The notes under the pieces: model-generated
Database searches by the model: none
What the model saw: only the letters and a program-made list of their open reading frames with translations
What the model was told of the DNA's origin: nothing
In this document: positions 46,558 through 58,550 of the stretch, piece after piece
Numbering within the stretch: position 1 is the stretch's first letter
Layout: each line of letters begins with the position of its first letter
Source: Sipunculus nudus
Lineage: Eukaryota; Annelida; Sipuncula; Golfingiida; Sipunculidae
Reading direction: 5' to 3'
DNA: 64,000 nt
NCBI GenBank assembly: GCA_026874595.1
Contig: CM049306.1
Location: 20,271,019 to 20,335,018 of the forward strand
Program-made: the position numbers and the translations under genes

Positions 46558-47274
46558 AAAAAAAAAAAATCACAATTACCAAGTTCAGTTGCATGAAGAG
46601 ATCCTGTCCAAAAGTTTGTATCCCATGCAGTAACAAGCAAATTTATAAAACAGAATGATGACAAATGACACACAAGGCTCCATTACTCATGCAAATACTA
46701 AGCATCAATGAGAAGGATTAAAAATACAAACAAATATCACTTTTTATTATTATCTATGTGCCCCTTTCATATATTGATAAATTCAAAATATATTGCCTGG
46801 TGGGCACCAAAAAAGATAAGATACATATCAAAGACATGAAACTATTATAAATAATGTGAACAGGGCTTTCACGTGATTTTTCAATAATCTTGTTACATGG
46901 TTGGTGGGTTCTGATAACATGGCTTCTAATCAGATAATATTGTTCATCAAAAAGCAGCCAGCAAGATCGGATATGGATGTACATTTCTGAGCAAGAAGCC
47001 TAGTTCTACCAGAGAACTGAAGATAACATTAAGATAAAAGTTAATAGACTCCTGATATGACAAAACATATCTGTATAGGATTAATTTGTAACTGATACAA
47101 GTAATGCCAGTACATTTGATGAATGGAGTATGCAGCCAAGTGGGTTAAATTAGGCCGGGCACTGGAGCATTGTGGCTGCAAAAACTGAAGATGTGAAAAG
47201 GTAATGCCTCACTGAGTGCTAGAGTTGAGTGAGTCTGGGACCCCTGCATGCCCAAGTTACTCACTGAGTAAAGA
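46558..47274. other. Unassigned AT-rich sequence
   Basis: Begins with an A run after the family E end. Nothing else was recognised. Confidence 0.5.
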
Positions 47275-47580
47275 ACAAGAGCGCCACAAGAGTATAATAT
47301 GCCTGTTGTATGTCTTGTGAACTCTGACCTCATTCAATATGCATGGGTTTTGCTGAGGATTAAATTCAGGTGAGAAATGCTGTTGGTTAATATTATGAGG
47401 TTTATGAAAATGCATCATTATTTTAGGTAAGTCATCATAATGCCACCAAAGTACCGTAACCTCTGACTTATTTAAATATGCATGGATTTGCCAGGAATAA
47501 ATTATAGGCGAGATGTTATACTGGTTAATATTTCTGATGAGTTTAATCAAAGTGCATCATATTCCTGACATAAAATAATC
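47275..47580 (+). repeat. Dispersed repeat family F, copy 1
   Basis: It starts ACAAGAGCGCCACAAGAG then TATAATATGCC and TGAACTCTGACCTC. It contains two degenerate about 130-bp units (AATATGCATGGGTTTTGCTG and AATATGCATGGATTTGCCAG, with AGTCATCATAATGCCACCAA between). The same start and first unit recur at 52033. No 3' end is visible. Confidence 0.6.
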
Positions 47581-48048
47581 TAGGATTTTTCCTAAAAAAA
47601 AGCTCAGGCAAGATAATTAATTGGTAGTATTTATGGTGCGTTGCAAGAAAATCCATCAAAGCCCTGGTAAGTTTTTGCGGTGACAGTAAAAGCTAATGGA
47701 CGATGGACTGCAGGTATACCAAAATACATCCAGTCACAGATGGGCACATAAAAATGTAACATCAAAGTGGTTGATAAAGGTGTTAATCACTTATAAGTTC
47801 AGTGTCTCTTTTTCACATGTTGTTTTGATTCAGTGTCTTGATAAATACAAGCCAAGTATGACTGTCAACTATAACACAAGGTTTTATGTTTTCTCTTTTA
47901 TGCCACTGATCAGGCATTGTGCAAGTTTATTTCTGCTGTGTGTAAGCATAAGGAAACCGTTTCAGAACAGATTCTTGCCAGATTTACTTACAATTTACTT
48001 ACATGTAATATATTTGGAAATCTCTAGCACAATAATTTTCTGAGTGTG
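47581..48048. other. Unassigned sequence left of a TIR element
   Basis: A 115-codon plus-strand frame starting at a TTG (47696-48043) is present but has no splice or start support. Confidence 0.4.
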
Positions 48049-50028
48049 TAGAGCCCCGTTTTTTCCATTTTAACAGAAAAATGGACATTAAAACAGACAG
48101 AAAAACGGAATTAGGGTTTAAAAACAGAATTATATTAAATGCAAGGAATACACCGGAAAGTTGGATTCAGAGCAGATTTAAACTGCAAATAAAGAAATTC
48201 TCAGCCAAAATTGTTTAAAACTAGATGTGTCGGAACGACACGAATGCCCCTGCCTTGGGCAAATTAGAAACATTTGTAAAATTTGGAAAAATTTTTAAGT
48301 TCAGGAGGTGTCGTATGGTCAAAAGTAGGTCAACAAGGGCAAAATGCAAACTCGATCTGTAACGGGTCATTATCAAGCAACACACCAAAAATCATGCCAG
48401 TATATGCAGGCATTGTGAAAAAAAGTCCATACATGTGCATTTTCCATAAAAATTTCTGTCTTTCATGAACTTTTCTATGTTTAGGAGCCGTAAAACAATC
48501 AAAAGTAGGTCAACCGGGATGAAACGCAAACTCGATCTGTAACTGTCATTATCTGCCGACACAAAAAAAATCAGGGTGGTATCTGCAGGCATTGAGGAAA
48601 AAAAGTCAGTACATATGCATTTGTTATGAAAATTCATATTTTTCATGAAACTTTCTATGTTCAGGAGCAGTCAAATGGTCAAAAGTAGGTCAACTGAGAC
48701 AAAACAAGAACTCGATCTGTAACTGGTCATTATCTGCCTACACACCAAAAATCAGGCCTGTATCTGCAGGCACTGCGAAAAAAAGTCCATACATGTGCAC
48801 CTTTTCATGAAATTTTCTATGTTAGAGCACCGTCAAACGGTCAAAAATAGGTCAACTGGGACAAAACGTGAACTTGATCTGTAACTGGTCATTATCTGCC
48901 CACACACCAAAAATCAGGCCAATATCTGCAGGCATTGCGAAAAAAAGTCCGTACATGTGTATCTGTCATGAATATTTCTATTTTTCATGAAAATTTCTAA
49001 GTTTAGGAGCCATAAAACGGTCAAAAGTAAGTCAATCGGGACGAAACGCGAACTCAAGCTGTAACTGGTCTATATCTGCCCACACACCAAAAATCAGGCC
49101 AATATCTGCAGGCATTGCGAAAAAAAGTCCGTACAACTGTTTGATTTCGGAATGACGGAAGGACGGAATGACGGACATGGGTAAAACTATATGCCCCGGC
49201 CACTTTGTGGCGGGGGCATAAAAATATCTTTCAAACTGCGCCAGGCATCTACATAACAAGCAAGGTCTGCAGATTTTGGCTCACCAATTAAGCTTTGATA
49301 TTACAATTATTAACTAACATCCCTGAAACACTGATACCGCCATTATGTCACATACAATGATGTGGTTTCGGCATGCCGTGGTAAGCAGCCGAACCAAATC
49401 AGAATTATTTCAGATTCACTTCTTCGTTTCATTAAACAAAGTTTTACAAAGTTTAAAAAGACATGATTGCTGACTAACAATGTGAAAATATTTTTGGGTG
49501 TAGGAGTTCAAGTCATGGTCTCGCATAACCATATTAAAGAAGCAAACAGATCAAAATCTTCTAGCGGGAAAGCCCGATCTAACTGCATGTCAAAGTGTCT
49601 CTGAGGCGAAATAGCTTTTAATATAATATTACCATACTTGTTTCAAATTATTAAAATAATCGGTAAAACGCAGACAGAACAGATCCTTACTGATTATTTT
49701 TACAGATGAAGACCAACTGTCTGGTTGATTCAGTGAACACATGCCCAATATAACTTACGTGTGGGCCTGACGAAGAACCGTTTATGCGAAGGACCGAGTA
49801 TAATTTTAAATATACATAAGTAACTATGGCATCAATGATAGCAGTATTTAAATTAAAAACAGCTTATTGAACACATAATCCATTAAATCATCCTCATTTT
49901 ACAACATTTAACTCTAAGTATGTAGCAATCACATTACATAAAATATATAGATAAAACGGAACATTCCAGAATTTTTATTTGATTAAAAGGAAAATAAATA
50001 TTTATAAAATGGAAAAAACGGGGCTCTA
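48049..50028. mobile_element. DNA transposon remnant with perfect 24-bp terminal inverted repeats
   Basis: The left TIR at 48049-48072 begins TAGAGCCCCGTTTTTTCC and the right TIR at 50005-50028 ends GGAAAAAACGGGGCTCTA. They are exact reverse complements over 24 bp. About 970 bp is its own sequence; the rest is a separate element inserted at 48223-49224. No transposase frame remains, so it is non-autonomous or gutted. The TAGAGCCCCG start suggests a hAT-like element. A clear 8-bp target duplication was not found: flanks are TGAGTGTG left and GATGTGGT right, similar but not identical. The superfamily call is therefore tentative, the TIR pair is not. Confidence 0.82.
48223..49224 (+). mobile_element. 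Hairpin-ended element with tandem units, nested in the TIR element
   Basis: The 5' end carries hairpin GTGTCG-GAA-CGACAC (48227-48241) and then GAATGCCCCTGCC. The 3' end is a strong hairpin TATGCCCCGGCCAC (49190-49203), TTT, GTGGCGGGGGCATA (49207-49220), one mismatch in 14 pairs, followed by AAAAA. ATGCCCC near the start is the inverted partner of GGGGCAT at the end. Between them are about five units of 160-180 bp (AGTAGGTCAAC, CTCGATCTGTAAC, CATTATCTGCC, ACCAAAAATCAGGCC, GCAGGCATTGCGAAAAAAAG). A decayed tetranucleotide run (ACGGAAGGACGGAATGACGG) precedes the hairpin. The layout is the same as family E, with different sequence. Confidence 0.85.
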
Positions 50029-52032
50029 GATGTGGTTTAGGCTTTAAGCAACTATTGAATGTTACCCCTCAGTAACAATCTACTTCTTGTCTGTTTGTCT
50101 GGCCCTGTGTGTGATTAGATCAGTTTCACCAGACCTCTGTGATGTAGACCACTAGCCCATCAGAGAAGCTTGCTTTCCCAGGTGTGTGGCATGTGTTAAA
50201 CTGATCTTGGGCTTTAAAGACAGAAACAGAAGATTCTGGGAAAAGAAATGAAAACCTCTGACCTATCATTCTGCTGTAGCAGCTGCTAATTCTACAGTGA
50301 ATGTCACGCCTGTGGAATGTCAGGCCTGTTAACATTGTCCAGAGCAGTAAAAAGAGCCTAGAAATACTTGCTGAGGTAATTCCTCGGCATAGAAAACATA
50401 ATGGCTGCCCTTACTGTGGGGCTCATGGTATGATGATGATAATCAATGAAAACTTAAATCTTTATTTACTTTTCTTTAAGCTTAACCAGTGATCGACTTG
50501 TCTGGTTGAAACTGAAGTTATATGCAAGGTATGTATTTATAGCTAGGCTGTCAAATATTACTAGGATATCACGGCCAAACTCAAAACGTGTGTCAGGTTA
50601 CACAAAACTATTTTCTTGGTGGAAAAAAAGGGGAAAGAGCATTAACTAGAGATGAATATGTATAAGAAAAATAAGAGTTTACTTTGCCAGGGTACAAAGA
50701 ATTATGTATGTTGACTCTTTGTAACAATTCAAATTTTGCATTAAATTGTCTTTTTTTTAACTTTTTTTATAATATTAATTTAACAGCTAAGTAGTACAGC
50801 AAAAAACTTTTTTTTTGTTTTAAAAGTAGATAGTTAGGCCAACAAAAAAATTATGGTTCTCAGGCACAATTTTTTTTTAAAAATCAGTGAGGGCGGGCGA
50901 TTTTTTGTTTTACCTTTTATTGTATGTTTTCTATAAAAATGTCATATGATCAGGTAAAAGCATGATAATAACAGAATTTTTTTGCTTAACAGGTTAGAGC
51001 ACTACAAAATGAAGGAAACCTTATCAAAATTGTATTGTTTTATATTTTTCTTCTTGAATGATGAAAATCAATATAAAAATTTTTTATGCAGGGGGTGAAA
51101 ATTGACGCAGACATTGCCTTAGAACCATACCTTATTTTGGGGCCTTAATCATATGTACAAAGGAATGTTATTTGAAGGATGGGTTTAATTTTTCTGGCAA
51201 ATACATTAATTTCTTTGTGAATGAAATACAATGAAACAAAATGAAATGTATGAGTTGGTTAAATTGATAATTAAAAAAAAGATAATTAAAAGGCAATGTT
51301 TATTGAACAAAGAGTCCTCTTTGCTGATTAAAATTAATGTTTTCCAAAATAAAATTCTCAAATTAAATTCTTTGGGACATATTAATATATATCTGCATAT
51401 TTCATTCAAAGGAAAGTTTTCAAAGCTTAAATTTTTTTTGACCTATCGATCATTGTTATAAATTTTACATTTCAATACCAGTACCAGTATTGTTTTAAAA
51501 TGCATTTATTTTATATTTTTTAAGGAAACTGGTTGAAACTGAAATAAAAACCAGAAAAGGTGCATAAAAATTTTACAGTGACTGCTGCACAAAAGCTATG
51601 GGGGAGGTTAATTAAATGATTGCGTTTAATCTGACCAGACAGTTAGTCTTAAATGTCAAAGCCAATACATCTTCTGACAGGGAAAATGCCAAGTTTTAAC
51701 AAATATCATTTTTCTGAGTCATTTCATGAAACATTCACAGTTGTGCATCACATCAAACATCTGACATAATTTTACTGACAAATGGCTACTCATTTTTCTA
51801 ATTTTGTGAATTACAGGCAGGCTCATATTTATTCAGTTACACAGGAGATGTCACTTATAAAACAAGCTTAATTCAGATGCTGTCTGGTCATGTGATAAAA
51901 AAATCCCAGGGGATATGTATGGTATTACCGTAAATTATCATGTGTAGATTAATATTAATCCAAGACTGGTGTACAACAATCATGCAGAATACAATATCAA
52001 TACTGATCATTCAGGAAACAAGACATATAATA
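50029..52032. other. Unassigned AT-rich sequence
   Basis: Very AT-rich between 50700 and 51560, with many T and A runs. Overlapping short frames on both strands at 51206-51461 are lysine- and isoleucine-rich products of composition. No element ends were seen. Confidence 0.5.
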
Positions 52033-52230
52033 ACAAGAGCACCGCAAACGTGCATAATATGCCCATCTTACATCTTGTGACCTCTGACCTCAAGGAATAT
52101 GCGTGAATTTTGCTGAGAATTAAATTTAGGTGAGAAACTGCATTGACTAATATTTATGCTGAGTTTCATGAATATCCATTAGATTTTTGTTAATTCATCA
52201 TGATGCCACCAAGGTCTGGTGACCTCTGAC
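52033..52230 (+). repeat. Dispersed repeat family F, copy 2
   Basis: ACAAGAGCACCGCAAACGTG then CATAATATGCCC, TGTGACCTCTGACCTC and AATATGCGTGAATTTTGCTG match the copy at 47275. It also has ATTCATCATGATGCCACCAA, and is truncated soon after. Confidence 0.65.
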
Positions 52231-52725
52231 ATTAAACATACATTGATTTAAAACAAGGTTTTACCGAATCTGCATAACTACAAAGATGACATAACATTCA
52301 TCCAAGTACTTTTTTTACTGCTATGTAAACATTTTGCTCAGAGGGAAATGCAAGCTTCACTAACAAGACAGTTTGGTCCATTTAGATGAGCACCCAGTAA
52401 CACACCCCATCTTAAGAGAGCTCTACTTTCAGAATGAGATTAAATAACCCAGGAGTCACACTTTTTAGTGAACCTGGTGGCCATTATTACCAAATTACTA
52501 CAAATCACCATTCCCTGGGTGTTTTTTTGGATGAGCCCCCATTCGTTTCACAAACGTTTGCTCAGGGGAAATATTGGGCCAATATGCAATTTGATCCCAT
52601 GTCAGTGGTGCACATGTTCCAATCTCTTCGCTAAAAAAGCAAGCTTCACTAGCAAGACAGTTTTATATGCTCCCCATAACATTACAATATGTAATGATAA
52701 AATGTACCAGTGCGGAAAATGAGAA
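52231..52725. other. Unassigned sequence with a small internal duplication
   Basis: AAGCTTCACTAACAAGACAGTTT (about 52352) recurs as AAGCTTCACTAGCAAGACAGTTT (about 52640), flanking a patch with short overlapping frames. No start or splice support was seen. Confidence 0.4.
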
Positions 52726-53960
52726 TGTGATTGTCTAAGCAAGACTGGAGAATGATGGGAAAGACAAAAGAACATTAAGAGCCAGCAAAACAGGTGACAA
52801 GGGAGATGAAAAAAATACAATACTTCAAACTTCAAATGGTAACAGAGGGGCTGACACATGGATTTATAAATATTCAGTAAACCTGTACATGTAAACAAAA
52901 CACAATAAACAAGAAGTATAGATTATCCTGGGAAAAAGGTAGGAAAGCATATCTAGGGCCCAAAGATGGAGAAGAAACCAAACAGATAATAGGGTACTGA
53001 CAATAATTTAATCGGGAGAACAGAGCAGGTAAATGTCACTTTAGAAGAAGTTATATATAAAAAAGGCAAGTTGGCTAATAGAATTGAGAAGGTGATAGTA
53101 TACAGTGGAGACTGTGGGGGAGATAAAGAATGGAAGAGTGAACAACTGAATAAAAAGGAAGGAGTACTAGAAACAAATCCTGAAGAAAAACAGGATAAAA
53201 AAATAGAATACCTGAAACCAAATAACGTAATATTACCAGAACTGAAACAGGTTATGACTGAACTGGATGGGTATATATTTCTTTTAAATGATTAGAAAAC
53301 CTTACCCAGCCTAAAAATAGAAGAAGACATCTTTACAGGCTGTCAAGCAGACCCTTATGAAAAAATAGGATAAAAGTAGGATGGTAAATACAGGAAAAAG
53401 GACAAAAGTAGGATAGAAAACACAGAAAAATTAGGACAAAAGTAGGATCGAAAATACAGAAAATAGGACAAAAGTAGGAAATCTAAAGGAAAAAGTAGGA
53501 TAAAAGCAGAACTGTAATCATACAAATAACAAAAGTATTTTTCTTGCTCATTCCCCATAAATGAATATGAATTAGAAATAATTCATATTGTTGAGATCAT
53601 ATTTAAACAGTTTTTAGATGGTACTCTTTTTGTAAATGCATTTTTGTAAACACAAAGTGCTCCTCTTTTTTCAGTTTCTGATTACTTATGAAATGACAAT
53701 TAAAACAAATTCACAGCAATTCACCACATTTTAAACTGAAAGGCACAAAACAAAGAAGGAGGAAAAAGTAGGAAACTAAAATAGGGTAGAAAAACAAGAC
53801 TGAGATATAAAAGTAGGAAAATTGAAACATAGTTTGATTGGAGTGAAAAAGTAGCAAAAGAGAAAGAGAGAAAGAAAGAACAATCTATACCATGGATGAT
53901 AACACAAAGACACACAAGAATTTATTATTAGAACTTATAGAAGAAGAAAAGAGAAGACAT
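52726..53960 (+). other. Purine-rich, strand-asymmetric tract
   Basis: The plus strand is strongly purine-biased for over 1 kb, with runs such as GAATGATGGGAAAGACAAAAG and GAGAAAGAGAGAAAGAAAGAA. Within it, 53355-53530 and 53755-53830 are loose tandem repeats of AGGACAAAAGTAGGA at 30-35 bp. Stop codons need T, so the bias alone explains the 100-codon open frame at 52993-53292 (it includes VIVYSGDCGGDKEW and PELKQVMTELDGYIFLLND). I do not call that a gene, although its composition is protein-like. Confidence 0.6.
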
Positions 53961-54559
53961 CAATGGATGAAGTCACAGCCTATTTCTTGAAAACACCTGA
54001 AACAATTTCTCAAAGTCTGGGGCATTAAGATTACATGAAAATAAGTCACAAGATTTAATCAGCAAAGTTAATGTGTGCTGACTGTGTGATAAGACAAATC
54101 AGTAAAGATAAACACACATGAAATATCAATATCAAACATCAAATATCAAAATCAAACATCAAGGTTGAACAAAAGATGAAAATTATTATATAATGCTATT
54201 GAAAGATACTTTAAAAAGTGAAAATTACAAGTGACTTAGAAAAGGTCATTAATTATACAACACAGCAAGTGAAGGGCCAGACAGTACCACAAGACTGCAA
54301 TAAAGAACACCAAGTAATCTTGGAAATAAAGAAAAAGGAAAATAAACAATAAAAATGTCTTTACATAAACTAGGTAGAATGACTGGCATGATCTGACAAG
54401 CTGAATCAAATACAGCTGGGAGTGTATAATGAGAAGTGTCAAGACTGACATCCGAGTATAATAAAATTTGGCTCCCATGGAGTGCTAACTATATGAGGAA
54501 ACTCGAAACAGAAAGTAAGTTAGATGCCAAATGAGATGGTGTCCTGGTCAGTGCCTGGA
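53961..54559. other. Unassigned AT-rich sequence
   Basis: A short repetitive patch at 54120-54165 (AAATATCAATATCAAACATC and variants); otherwise nothing. Confidence 0.5.
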
Positions 54560-54860
54560 ACCCTCAAATCATAATAGTTCAATACAGACCCCCATCATTC
54601 TGTGACCATCGCTGGCCGATCAATAGAAGGCTATTAAATCTATCTTTATGATTCATCCCTGGGCTGACCTCCTCTCCCTGGGACTTCCTCCAGACTTCCT
54701 ATCAGGCAAGTCCTCACTGACTGTTACCTTTGTTCTCGTGGTCAATGACAGGACATGCGCTAATGAAACAGTAGGTCAGTACAGCTAACCACTGGATGGT
54801 GGAGAACACAATTTCGGGACACAATGGCTTGCTCTTGCCTCCCAATGACCCTCACAAAAT
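54560..54860 (-). other. GC-richer island, possible minus-strand exon
   Basis: About balanced base composition in AT-rich surroundings. On the minus strand a frame is open from 54851 to a good splice donor (GAACAAAG|GTAACAG, last exon base 54728). It includes a hydrophobic stretch WLAVLTYCFISACPVIDHENK just before the donor but has no ATG. A weak acceptor (TTCTCCACCATCCAG) would start the exon at 54791. The hydrophobic run could be part of a signal peptide split over two exons. No homology is recognised. Confidence 0.15.
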
Positions 54861-56224
54861 TAACAGTCTACAAAACTGATCTATCATGGCCATGGGTCAG
54901 AACTAGTGACCTAATTTCTCTAAAAGGTTGACTACTCACATACATAAATATTATCTTCTGACCAAATTTAACATATATATCATCTCTAGACAGTATTTAA
55001 CAATCAGTTTGGTATAATAAAGACTAAAGTCTTTGCTGAAAAAAAGTTTATTAAAACAATGAAAAAAAGATTGAAAAATGTGTATAATTGTAAACAATTT
55101 TTATTTTGTTACCAATTAATCATGATAAAAGTGAAGAACTTTACAAACAATGTTTCCAATGGTGGAATTTTCTGTTTCATAATTTATGTCATTAGGAGAC
55201 TGACTATGAAGTGACTGACTATGGACCGATCTAGACTGATATGCAGTTTATAACATAGTATAAGAATCTCTTCTTGAGCACTTTTAATTTTCGAATGCAC
55301 AGTGACTAAATCTAAAATTACTTCTTCTCATTAATTTAGGGTAAAAGGATAAAAAATATCCAACTTGAAGGGAAAAAAAATTTTGTGAACAAAAATTTTT
55401 ATGTGAAAATAGGAGAGCTGAAATACCTGAAAGCCCATCATGAAGGGCATCCTATGTCCCCGTTATCACCCGATTACAGCCAGTCAGTCTGGTAACAGTG
55501 GGTAATTCTTTACATAAAGCAGGGTCTCTGTCCACGAGACATGCAAAGCTCCCACAAGTCAAGCAAGAAATGCATCATCATCAACATTAAATGCCACATT
55601 AACTTGCTGTCCTGAAAAGTCTGCCTACTTTCAGCCAAAAACTGGCCATGAACAGTAATAAAAGGTATCCATATATACCAGCTGTCATGATAAAAAAAAA
55701 ATTGTTTTTTTTTCTTGCAAAAAAGAGTATATCCTGTTTATCAAAGCATTTGCTGATCCATGAATAAAAACAGGAATTAAAAAAAAATGAGCACCCCAAT
55801 CCTTCCCTCAACCATGCATCATGGAGGCTGTACTCTTACCATATATATTCATTGGATATAAATCCAAACATACTTGTAATTAAATAGAAGTTAAACTTTC
55901 TTTTAGAAAAAGAAAAGTATAATGTTCATAGTTTTATTTAACTTGATCTGTAGGTAGTTCTTTTGTTAATTCTAAGAGCTAAAAACATGGCCTTTGTTTT
56001 GACTTTACATTTTGGTAGGGTGAGACCTAAAGCTACCCAATAAAATCTATGATCAGATCTACATCTGGATCCAGCCAAATTCATCTCATTGAGATTGTTG
56101 TACTATTTGTTTGTCAACATAATATTTTCACAGGTTAATCAGTCTGGTAAAGATTGAATTACTTTTTCCTTGGCCATTGGCTCACACTTTCATTTACTTT
56201 CATTAACAGGCAGACTGGTACATT
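54861..56224. other. Unassigned AT-rich sequence
   Basis: Contains A runs (for example 55688-55700 and 55780-55790). A GC-richer patch at 55430-55610 has no supported frame. Confidence 0.5.
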
Positions 56225-56480
56225 TTGTAGATCATGGTGACATAATAATTAGGGCACTGCATGAACTAGTGACCGCAAGATTTCAGTTTCATATCCGGTT
56301 CTGATGGCCATCAGATCAGACTCCTAGCCAGATTACCGGCGAAGGTATGCCCTTCCTGAGTGTTTCCTGTTTTCCACACTGCACACAATCCGACTGAAAA
56401 GAGTGTGACTCTGCTGGTTAGGGTCTGTGGGCAGCAAATTAGGCCACCCCCTATGCCCCTGGGCTTCTAAATACACCAGG
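56225..56480 (+). mobile_element. Decayed tRNA-derived SINE
   Basis: GGTGACATAATAATTAGGGC (about 56234) is an eroded pol III A box of the type TGGCATAGTGGTTAGGGC. GTTTCATATCCGG (about 56285) stands where a B box (GGTTCAAATCC) is expected, about 50 bp later. A body of about 180 bp follows with GGGTCTGTGGGCAGCAAATT and a CCCCTGG...CCAGGGG pair. Body sequence does not match the SINE at 34321. No clear tail or target duplication remains. Confidence 0.5.
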
Positions 56481-57279
56481 GGCGTAGGTATAAATGTAGT
56501 GAAGGGGGTAATGTAGTCAGTAAAAATATGTTGGATAAGAACTGTTTCAAGGCAAATTACATAAACGTGGGTGTTTTTGTGGTAAGGACTTCACACTGAA
56601 TAAGTAATATTTTGTAAGCATACAAATATATGAAAGGTAAACAGTTAGTGTTTCCTTCAAATTAAACAAATTTTGATATTAAAGTTTGACAAATGAAACA
56701 AGTAGTCTCGGCCATCCCACACTGTCTAAATTTGAGAGGTTAATTTTGAGTAGAAATGATCTCTGGTGGAAGGGTGTCTTCCTTCTGTTCATTTATTGTC
56801 ATTAATTAGTATTAATTCTGCTGAAAGACATGGAATGTTTCATTCAGAAAAGAATTAAGTTGAAATATTAATCATAAGAAATTAGCATTCTAGCTGAGTT
56901 ATCCAATTACTGTAACATCTCTGCAGTATAAAGAGTCCTGCAACTGTGGATGTATTTCAGTTTTGTCGTAAAAACGTATAAACAGTCTCGACAGTTACAA
57001 GACAGTTACAAGAGAATCATGCAAGGCACATGCCCAAGTGCCGGTGGCCTATTGATCCTGGCGTCAAGAAGCCCATCCTAAGTGAAATCTAATCAATGTC
57101 ACATGTCATATTGTCATGTGTCATGCCGGCTTGTTAAACCATGTTCTCATCTTCAGGAGACACATAAAAAAAAGAAAGTCAAGTACGGCGGGTTCAGTGG
57201 GCTGGTAATTTTCCAAAGATAACAAAGAAGGTTTAGGAAATAATGGTGGTCATGTGAAGAATTTGATGAGTGTGAAACA
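56481..57279. other. Unassigned sequence
   Basis: A short direct duplication (AGACAGTTACA twice near 56990-57010) is the only structure seen. Confidence 0.5.
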
Positions 57280-57850
57280 GGACACCATAGGTCCAAAAAG
57301 TAGAATCTCCACAAATGGTGCATATCAATGGTCCAGAATGCTGAAAACCTTCACAGATGGTAAAATATTATGAATAAAAAATCTAAAAAACCTCCACAGA
57401 TGGTGGAAATTAATGGTAAAAAATGCTGAAAACCTCCACAGATAGTAGAAATTAATGGTAAAAAATGTTAATAACCTTCACAGATGGTAGAAATTAGTAG
57501 TCAAAATGCAAAAAACACCTAGACAGATGGTAGAAATTAGTAGTCAAAAATGCTAAAAACCTTGACAGATGGTAGAAATTAGTAGTAAAAAATGCTAAAA
57601 CCTCCACAAATGGTAAAAATTAGTCTTCAAAAATGCTCAAAACTCCACAAATGGTAGAAATCAGTCACCAAAAATGCTAAAAATCTTCACAAATGGTAGA
57701 AATGAATGGTCCAAAATGGGGAACACTTCCAGAAATGGTGGTAATTAATGGTTCAAAATGGGGAACACCTCCACATATGGTGGCAATTATTGGTCCAAAA
57801 TACTAGCAAGTTCCTCAGATGGTCAAAATGATCCAAAATGCTAAAGAAAT
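57280..57850 (+). repeat. 42-bp minisatellite, about 13 degenerate copies
   Basis: The unit CCTCCACAGATGGTAGAAAT plus TAATGGTAAAAAATGCTGAAAA starts at 57391, 57433, 57475, 57518 and 57560, with more divergent units on both sides. Steps are 42-43 bp. 42 is a multiple of three, but stops in the units prevent any long frame on the plus strand. Confidence 0.9.
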
Positions 57851-58550
57851 TTACATAGAATGTGAAAGGTTCAAAATGCTGAAAAACCAGACACATTGTG
57901 AGAATGGTGAAAAAATTCTGAAAACCTTTCAAAAATAAAAGTTTTTCCATTATCCATAAGAGTTAGCAATGTGAGGGAGTTTACAGTGTAAAAATATAAA
58001 GCTCACATCTGAGACTGATATGTATTTGTTGGTATGGTGAATTGTCCAGTGTGCCAAGTTGTCCTTAGAGTGGAGTGTTTTGGTATACAAGGATCAGTAC
58101 AGCCATTTGATGACTAGGTTTCATGAGAGCACTGTAAGAGTCGATTGTACCTGATGGAACCCGATGGATGTAAAGTATTGTAAACCAATGACACATTTAT
58201 ATAGAACTGCTTAAATCAATTTCATGCCTATCTCAGAGTTGTGAATAAAGTCCTGGAGACCCGAAAGCTAGTAATGATAGCCCCTGGCAGAAAAACTAAC
58301 AAGCCCCATACTCTATCCTGCTCACGCAAAGTTGCCTTTTAACATTTTAAGCCATGGCTAACAAACTCTAGCTTGACCTATGAGTAGCCTATTTGGGAAC
58401 TCTTTATCACCAGTCTTTGATTGCATGCTTATTCACTGCATGTTTGCTCCAGGGCTCTTGAAAATACTGTAATGACAAATGGTCTCCATGCAATCCAAAT
58501 TGCAACATCTATTTCAATGGTCTTACTGACGAGGCAGGTAATCAGATGTT
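57851..58550. other. Unassigned sequence
   Basis: Nothing recognised beyond the decaying edge of the minisatellite. Confidence 0.5.

Noticed and set aside
39625-46559. Many short frames inside the 340-bp arrays
   Set aside because: They repeat with the array, start at non-ATG codons and end at different places in each unit. They are shadows of non-coding transposon units.
52993-53292. 100-codon frame with a protein-like sequence
   Set aside because: The purine-biased strand lacks T and therefore stops. No start with good context, no splice sites and no homology recognised.
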